DNA from: an uncultured Bacilli bacterium | GTDB taxonomy: Bacteria > Bacillota_I > Bacilli_A > RF39 > UBA660 | Assembly: GCA_947629115.1 (NCBI GenBank) | Contig: CANRCL010000077.1 | Coordinates: 1-5,416 of the forward strand | Direction: 5' to 3' | DNA length: 5,416 nt | Shown: piece by piece, positions 5,358-5,416 of the stretch | Position numbering within the stretch: position 1 is the stretch's first letter | Layout: every line of letters begins with the position of its first letter | Notes under the pieces: generated by a model | What the model saw: the letters and a program-made list of their open reading frames with translations, nothing else | Database searches by the model: none | Told to the model about the DNA's origin: nothing | Position numbers and translations under genes: made by a program

Positions 5358-5378
5358 GTTCGAACTATTCGAACTTTT
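5358..5378 (+). terminator. Weak hairpin after tRNA-Leu (processing signal or first terminator)
   Basis: GTTCGAA (5358-5364) pairs perfectly with TTCGAAC (5368-5374) across a CTA loop, followed by only four Ts. It may be a weak first terminator or a structure used in 3' trimming of the tRNA precursor. Each arm contains the self-complementary TTCGAA, so the arms are also near-direct repeats. Confidence 0.4.
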
Positions 5379-5384
5379 GATATA

Positions 5385-5414
5385 GGAATCAATCGAAAGA
5401 TTGGTTTTTTCTTT
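5385..5414 (+). terminator. Intrinsic terminator of tRNA-Leu
   Basis: AATCAATC (5387-5394) pairs with GATTGGTT (5399-5406), with one T-G wobble, around a GAAA tetraloop. Two further G-T wobbles can extend the base. A T-rich tract, TTTTTTC followed by TTTT, ends at 5414. It stops transcription of the tRNA and possibly readthrough from the scpAB operon. Confidence 0.85.
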
Positions 5415-5416
5415 TG

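Noticed and set aside
1..5416. Mycoplasma-type code with TGA as tryptophan
   Set aside because: scpA ends at TGA in the expected place, overlapping scpB, and tryptophans in conserved positions (CPWC) use TGG.
1..5416. CRISPR array or DGR template/variable repeat
   Set aside because: No regularly spaced repeats and no near-identical repeat pair differing at adenines were seen on reading the window.

Overview
The window is very AT-rich, single-stranded in gene direction (everything on +) and compact. TGA is used as a normal stop (RT remnant at 533-535, scpA at 4661-4663), Shine-Dalgarno sites are of the GGTGAT/AGAGGT type, there is an adjacent scpA-scpB pair, and the tRNA encodes its own CCA. 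This suggests an AT-rich Bacillota or a Mycoplasmatota-adjacent lineage with genetic code 11, probably one of the uncultivated gut-type Bacilli. That placement is inference; no rRNA or other marker is present.

Positions 1-819 are an accessory scar. Bases 1-84 read as the last 27 codons of a protein whose RNA folds into two neat hairpins (31-45, 48-67). This is the layout expected for the 3' end of an IS200/IS605-type tnpB gene overlapping its omegaRNA. Directly after it lies a reverse transcriptase cut off just before its YMDD active-site motif (about 98-535). A 95-aa protein (532-819) follows, overlapping the RT stop by 4 nt, with a weak resemblance to the N-terminal MutS domain. A hairpin and T-run at 794-826 closes the unit. 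The simplest reading is a reverse transcriptase/accessory cassette, possibly derived from a diversity-generating retroelement, broken by an IS605-like insertion.

Positions 829-2934 hold three envelope genes, each with its own predicted promoter. The first is a lipoprotein with a CPWC thioredoxin-like domain (878-1573), ended by a terminator. The second is a two-helix membrane protein with a YcxB-like cytoplasmic domain (1628-2158). The third is a paralogous CPWC thioredoxin-like protein anchored by an N-terminal helix (2221-2934). The two thioredoxin-like proteins probably act on disulfides outside the membrane.

Positions 2962-5223 form an apparent operon: a single-pass surface protein with two extracellular cysteines (2984-3931), scpA (3941-4663) and scpB (4660-5223), separated by 9 nt and then overlapping by 4 nt. 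ScpA and ScpB are the non-SMC subunits of the SMC chromosome-condensation complex. The window ends with tRNA-Leu(CAA) with its own extended -10 promoter, then two successive hairpins, the second a clear intrinsic terminator (5385-5414).

The likeliest unusual biology is the RT/small-protein scar at the left edge, the paired membrane thioredoxins, and a repeated promoter design in which the Shine-Dalgarno lies at the very 5' end of the predicted mRNA. No complete novel system is visible.
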